A stretch of 10,187 bases of DNA, taken from positions 1 to 10,187 of the forward strand of contig CALIIP010000029.1 of assembly GCA_938018045.1 (NCBI GenBank), written 5' to 3'. This document shows, in pieces, positions 7,731 to 10,187 of the stretch. Made by a program: the position numbers and the translations under genes. Under the pieces are notes generated by a model that ran no database searches, had not been told where the DNA came from, and saw only the letters and a list, made by a program, of their open reading frames with translations. Positions within the stretch are counted from its first letter, which is position 1. Each line of letters starts with the position of its first letter. This DNA is from an uncultured Flavobacteriaceae bacterium (GTDB lineage: Bacteria; Bacteroidota; Bacteroidia; Flavobacteriales; Flavobacteriaceae).

Positions 7731-7778
7731 ACGGTTAAGGACGAATGAATCAGTTTATTGTCCGAAGGTATCGTTTAG
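7731..7778 (+). promoter_or_regulatory. Three phased direct repeats, candidate LytTR-binding sites
   Basis: Three 9-bp sites share one orientation: ACGGTTAAG (7731-7739), TCAGTTTAT (7750-7758) and ATCGTTTAG (7770-7778). Starts are 19 and 20 bp apart, close to two helical turns. The middle one matches the published LytTR half-site consensus, [TA][AC][CA]GTTN[AG][TG], at all positions, and the outer two have one mismatch each. They lie 61-108 bp upstream of the exported-protein ATG and directly downstream of the LytTR gene. The AT-rich background makes GTT-based matches common, so this is a candidate only. Confidence 0.3.
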
Positions 7779-7814
7779 TTTATCAAAGCGACATTATTGT
7801 GAAAAAATGAATTA

Positions 7815-8273
7815 TTAGATAGTTTGAAAGCGTTTCATAAGATCTTTACGCAGGTGTTTACTAATTGGGATAACCTTTTTAGCAATTACAATATGAGTAG
7901 ATCCAACTTCATCTATTTGAGAAATATTAACAATAAAAGATCTATGAACACGCATAAAATATGTTGAAGGTAATTTCAAGTCTATCTTTTTGAGTGTTGT
8001 TGCCAATAGATAATCCTTCCCTTTAGAATGTATACAACTATAGTTTCGTTCAGCCTCAATGTAAAGAATATCTTCTATTACAATTTTAACCATCCTATCA
8101 TGATGTTTCACAAAAATACAATCACTTAGAACAAATGATTCAGAATTGTCTTGTTCTACTTCAAGAATTTTTTGTTTGGCTTTTAATCTGTTTACTGCAA
8201 GTTCTACTGCTCGTTGTAAATCTAATTTCTTAAATGGATTAGATATAATAGTTTCTGTATTTATCTTTTTCAT
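7815..8273 (-). CDS. Stand-alone LytTR-type DNA-binding transcriptional regulator
   Basis: This 152-residue cytosolic protein is mostly one LytTR DNA-binding domain (about 52-150). It shows the KIVIEDILYIEAERNYSCIH core (63-82), the conserved FMRVHRSFIVN segment (106-116) and a PISKHLRKDLMKRF recognition-end motif (136-149). Family members bind promoters as response regulators in AgrA/LytR-like two-component systems. Here there is no receiver domain. The first 34 residues, with SNPFKKLDLQRAVELAV, resemble only the final beta-alpha segment of a receiver, whose invariant lysine would be K in KPF and is N12 here. The upstream reading frame hits a stop four codons before the ATG, so there is no hidden in-frame receiver in this window. 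No kinase gene is nearby. The likely target is the exported protein downstream or the gene itself, by inference. Confidence 0.85.
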   Translation of the reverse strand: MKKINTETIISNPFKKLDLQRAVELAVNRLKAKQKILEVEQDNSESFVLSDCIFVKHHDRMVKIVIEDILYIEAERNYSCIHSKGKDYLLATTLKKIDLKLPSTYFMRVHRSFIVNISQIDEVGSTHIVIAKKVIPISKHLRKDLMKRFQTI

Positions 8274-8328
8274 ATTAAATTTAAATTAATAATCCTATAG
8301 AAAAAAATCAGGGGGAAATGATTGACTA

Positions 8329-8343
8329 TACAAAGTGTTTGTA
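8329..8343. promoter_or_regulatory. Perfect 6-bp palindrome upstream of the LytTR gene, possible operator
   Basis: TACAAA-GTG-TTTGTA is a perfect inverted repeat with a 3-nt spacer, centred 63 bp upstream of the LytTR start codon. Its arms do not match the LytTR direct-repeat consensus. Arms of this length occur by chance in a window this size, so support is weak. Confidence 0.2.
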
Positions 8344-8355
8344 CTGCAATTTAGT

Positions 8356-8388
8356 AAAAAAAATATAAATGATTAAAAATCATCATTT
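8356..8388 (-). terminator. Weak intrinsic terminator after the helicase operon
   Basis: Read on the minus strand, AAATGAT and ATCATTT can form a 7-bp stem around an 8-nt loop. An alternative is a 6-bp stem with a 3-nt loop (8369-8383). Both are followed by a U-tract from the eight A residues at 8356-8363. It lies 36 nt past the stop codon of the small protein. The stem is all but GC-free, so termination would be inefficient. Confidence 0.35.
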
Positions 8389-8423
8389 TATGTGGAATCT
8401 GTTTTGTGTAGTTAACTTATTAA

Positions 8424-8792
8424 TTATGCGATTATCTTCTCAAAATCATCAAAAGCTACATAATATGGCTGATCTTTAAAAACAGGTAATTCAACACTTT
8501 CTGCATTGGCAAGTCCAATTGCTGCAAACCAAACTTTTGCTTCTTGTTTGATAGCATGTTGCTTGAAAGTTTCCATCCAGATAACATCATAAGATTCTGG
8601 TTGATGAATATTGCTAGAAACCTTAACCAACACAAAGATGGTTGGTTCACCTTTTTTAAAAAGTACAAACTGCGGATGTTTTTTTAATTCGCTATTAATA
8701 GCAACAAACTCATATCCCATTTCTTGCAAACGTTCTCCAATAATATTCATTCCAAGATTGTGAAGTTCTTGTTCGGTTAATGGGTGTAACAT
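8424..8792 (-). CDS. Small conserved protein with a degenerate PD-(D/E)XK-like pattern, helicase partner gene
   Basis: This is a 122-residue cytosolic protein with no signal peptide or membrane segment. Similar small flavobacterial proteins are often labelled Na+-translocating NADH-quinone reductase subunit F in databases. Here no ferredoxin cysteine cluster, FAD or NADH motif is present, so that name is not supported. The N-terminal 60 residues follow the layout of YraN/UPF0102-type nuclease folds: a helix with GERL (E20), GYEFVAIN, a beta strand and IFVLVKV (52-58). The expected catalytic Asp is replaced in the HPQFVL region, and the Glu of the ExK pair is L55, with only K57 kept. The C-terminal half has KVWFAAIGLANAE and a YYVAFDDFE strand. 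It starts 3 nt after the helicase stop, so the two are almost certainly co-translated. Function unknown. Confidence 0.65.
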   Translation of the reverse strand: MLHPLTEQELHNLGMNIIGERLQEMGYEFVAINSELKKHPQFVLFKKGEPTIFVLVKVSSNIHQPESYDVIWMETFKQHAIKQEAKVWFAAIGLANAESVELPVFKDQPYYVAFDDFEKIIA

Positions 8793-8795
8793 ATA

Positions 8796-10151
8796 CTATT
8801 TCTTCTTGTTTCGTTTGTTGTAGTTCTTATCACCACGAGTTCTTGGCTTCTTATATTTTTTAGCAATCAATCTGCGGTAAGATCCACCTTCATTGACTTG
8901 GCTATTCTTTTCACTTTTTTCGTGAAATGCTGCACCTCTCTCATCTTCTACTCCTTTTTTATGAGGATTGTTTATCTCAATTTCTTCTGGTCTTTCGTCT
9001 GGAGTTAATTCTTCTGAAATTTCAACTTCTGATGGAAATTCTGTTTTCGGAATTTCAATCTTCATCAATTCTTCAATTGCTTCCTTTGCTGCAGTTTCTT
9101 TATCAGTATAAAAAAGAAGTGACTTCCCTTCGTGTTCTGCTCTACCAGTTCTTCCAATCCTATGCATATAGTTTTCAGGGAAGTTTGGCGTGTCAAAATT
9201 TACAACATGACTAATTTCATCTAAATCCAATCCACGAGCCATTACATCTGTCGCAACAAGAATTCTATTTTCGCCTTGATCAAACTGTTTTATAGATCGT
9301 ATTCTATAATTCTGTGTTTTATTAGAATGAATTACACATAACTCTTCGTTATATATTTCATCTAGTTTTAAAAACAACCTGTCAGCACTTCTTTTGTTTG
9401 AAACAAACACCAATACTTTGCTAAATTCTTCTTTGTCTTTTAATAAATGAGAGAGTAAATTTACTTTGGTGTAAAAATTTTCTACTTCATAACATTGCTG
9501 CGAAATATTATCAAGAGGAGTCCCACTTAATGCAATAGACACTTTAGATGGGCTCTTAAAATAATCGTTTATCAAAGCCTCTACATCGTCTGTCATCGTT
9601 GCCGAAAACATAATGTTTTGTCTTTTTGCAGGTAAGACTTCAAAGATATTCATCAGTTGAAAACGGAAACCTAAATCAAGCATAACATCAACCTCATCAA
9701 TTACCAATTTTTGAATAGATTTCATTTTGATGGCTCTACTCAAAGCCAAATCATACAATCTTCCAGGAGTTGCAACAATAATATCTGTACCTTGAAGAAT
9801 GGCTCTTTTTTGTGTATTTATGTTTGTACCTCCATAAACTCCCAGTACACGCACGTTGATATATTCTGCGAGTTTTTCTATTTCTTCTACAACTTGCAAA
9901 ACCAATTCTCGCGTTGGAACCATTATCAATACTCTTGGTGTTACTTGCTTTGAGAATTTTAAATCACGAAGGATTGGTAGCATATAAGCAAATGTTTTTC
10001 CAGTACCTGTTTGTGCAACACCAACCATATCTTTTCCTGAAAGAATTATAGGAAAGGACTGCTCTTGAATAGGCGTTGGTTGTGTAAAACCTAAATCATC
10101 AATTGCGTATTGCAATTGATTTGACAAGTTTAAATTTTCGAAACTGCTCAT
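8796..10151 (-). CDS. DEAD-box ATP-dependent RNA helicase (DEVD variant)
   Basis: This 451-residue cytosolic RNA helicase probably acts in ribosome assembly, RNA decay or cold adaptation. All motifs are in order: Q motif around GFTQPTPIQ (21-29), Walker A AQTGTGKT (46-53), PTREL (79-83), TPGR (128-131), motif II DEVD (152-155), SAT (183-185), VLVFVSNKRSAD (246-257), ATDVMARGLDL (300-310) and HRIGRTGR (330-337). Motif II reads DEVD rather than DEAD; the catalytic Asp-Glu pair is intact. After the core, residues about 370-395 are strongly acidic and 426-451 are lysine- and arginine-rich, a typical RNA-binding tail. It starts at ATG 10151 with a promoter element just upstream and is followed by the small protein gene after 3 nt. 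Assignment to RhlE or another subgroup is not certain. Confidence 0.95.
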   Translation of the reverse strand: MSSFENLNLSNQLQYAIDDLGFTQPTPIQEQSFPIILSGKDMVGVAQTGTGKTFAYMLPILRDLKFSKQVTPRVLIMVPTRELVLQVVEEIEKLAEYINVRVLGVYGGTNINTQKRAILQGTDIIVATPGRLYDLALSRAIKMKSIQKLVIDEVDVMLDLGFRFQLMNIFEVLPAKRQNIMFSATMTDDVEALINDYFKSPSKVSIALSGTPLDNISQQCYEVENFYTKVNLLSHLLKDKEEFSKVLVFVSNKRSADRLFLKLDEIYNEELCVIHSNKTQNYRIRSIKQFDQGENRILVATDVMARGLDLDEISHVVNFDTPNFPENYMHRIGRTGRAEHEGKSLLFYTDKETAAKEAIEELMKIEIPKTEFPSEVEISEELTPDERPEEIEINNPHKKGVEDERGAAFHEKSEKNSQVNEGGSYRRLIAKKYKKPRTRGDKNYNKRNKKK

Positions 10152-10168
10152 TTACTAAATATTTTGTG

Positions 10169-10176
10169 CAAAGGTA
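10169..10176 (-). promoter_or_regulatory. Bacteroidota-type -7 promoter element for the helicase operon
   Basis: The minus strand reads TACCTTTG, an exact TAnnTTTG match, 17 nt before the helicase ATG. The -33 TTG, if present, would fall just beyond the end of the window and cannot be checked. Confidence 0.6.
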
Positions 10177-10187
10177 CGGTTATTTTG

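Noticed and set aside
7739..7763. Hairpin with GGAC and GTCC ends upstream of the exported-protein gene
   Set aside because: Only four end pairs are continuous and the rest needs bulges. It has no riboswitch-like core, and the region is better explained by the phased direct repeats.
8274..8423. Hidden receiver-domain remnant upstream of the LytTR gene
   Set aside because: The in-frame codons upstream of the ATG reach a stop within four codons, and the rest of the 150-bp gap shows no receiver-like coding pattern.
8456..8668. Second minus-strand frame within the small helicase-partner gene
   Set aside because: It is an out-of-frame shadow of the 122-residue protein, which has the better start, spacing and conserved pattern.
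1..10187. CRISPR array, insertion sequence, prophage, tRNA or other defence island
   Set aside because: No regularly spaced repeats, transposase, integrase, terminal inverted repeats or tRNA-like folds were seen on either strand; most genes are housekeeping types.

Overview
The window looks like chromosomal DNA from a marine-type member of the Flavobacteriaceae (Bacteroidota). The evidence is AT-rich DNA, A/T-rich leaders without Shine-Dalgarno sequences, several exact copies of the Bacteroidota -7 promoter element TAnnTTTG placed 17-22 nt before start codons, and proteins with a flavobacterial character (MetAP, the DEVD-type DEAD-box helicase, OmpA and ApbE lipoproteins). No genus can be named from the sequence alone. 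There is no mobile element, CRISPR array, tRNA or rRNA, and no gene-free stretch above about 150 bp.

Layout. (1) 1-1643, plus strand: the last 40 codons of an M48-type metallopeptidase, then gpmI (cofactor-independent phosphoglycerate mutase) 2 nt downstream. (2) 1636-2712, minus strand: a class I SAM-dependent methyltransferase whose 3' end overlaps gpmI by 8 bp. (3) 2777-4810, plus strand: a tight three-gene operon of map (methionine aminopeptidase), a DinB/DUF1569-like small protein and a second methyltransferase, with gaps of 2 and 1 nt. (4) 4790-5785, minus strand: an ApbE-type flavin transferase lipoprotein, overlapping the second methyltransferase tail to tail by 21 bp. (5) 5909-6772, plus strand: an OmpA-family lipoprotein divergent from apbE, ending at a strong hairpin that also faces the convergent gene beyond it. 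(6) 6864-7670, minus strand: an exported protein made of two tandem copies of one domain. (7) 7815-8273, minus strand: a stand-alone LytTR DNA-binding regulator that keeps only the last helix-like segment of a receiver domain. (8) 8424-10151, minus strand: a DEAD-box RNA helicase followed after 3 nt by a small protein that resembles a degenerate PD-(D/E)XK fold.

Most of the window is housekeeping: glycolysis, N-terminal methionine removal, flavinylation, envelope anchoring and RNA remodelling. Two parts deserve a closer look. The first is the LytTR regulator next to the duplicated exported protein. The gap between them carries three phased 9-bp direct repeats that fit the described LytTR-binding consensus, so a small regulator-target module is plausible but unproven. 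The second is the helicase with its tightly coupled, apparently catalytically dead nuclease-like partner. Neither is demonstrated to be a new system by the sequence alone.
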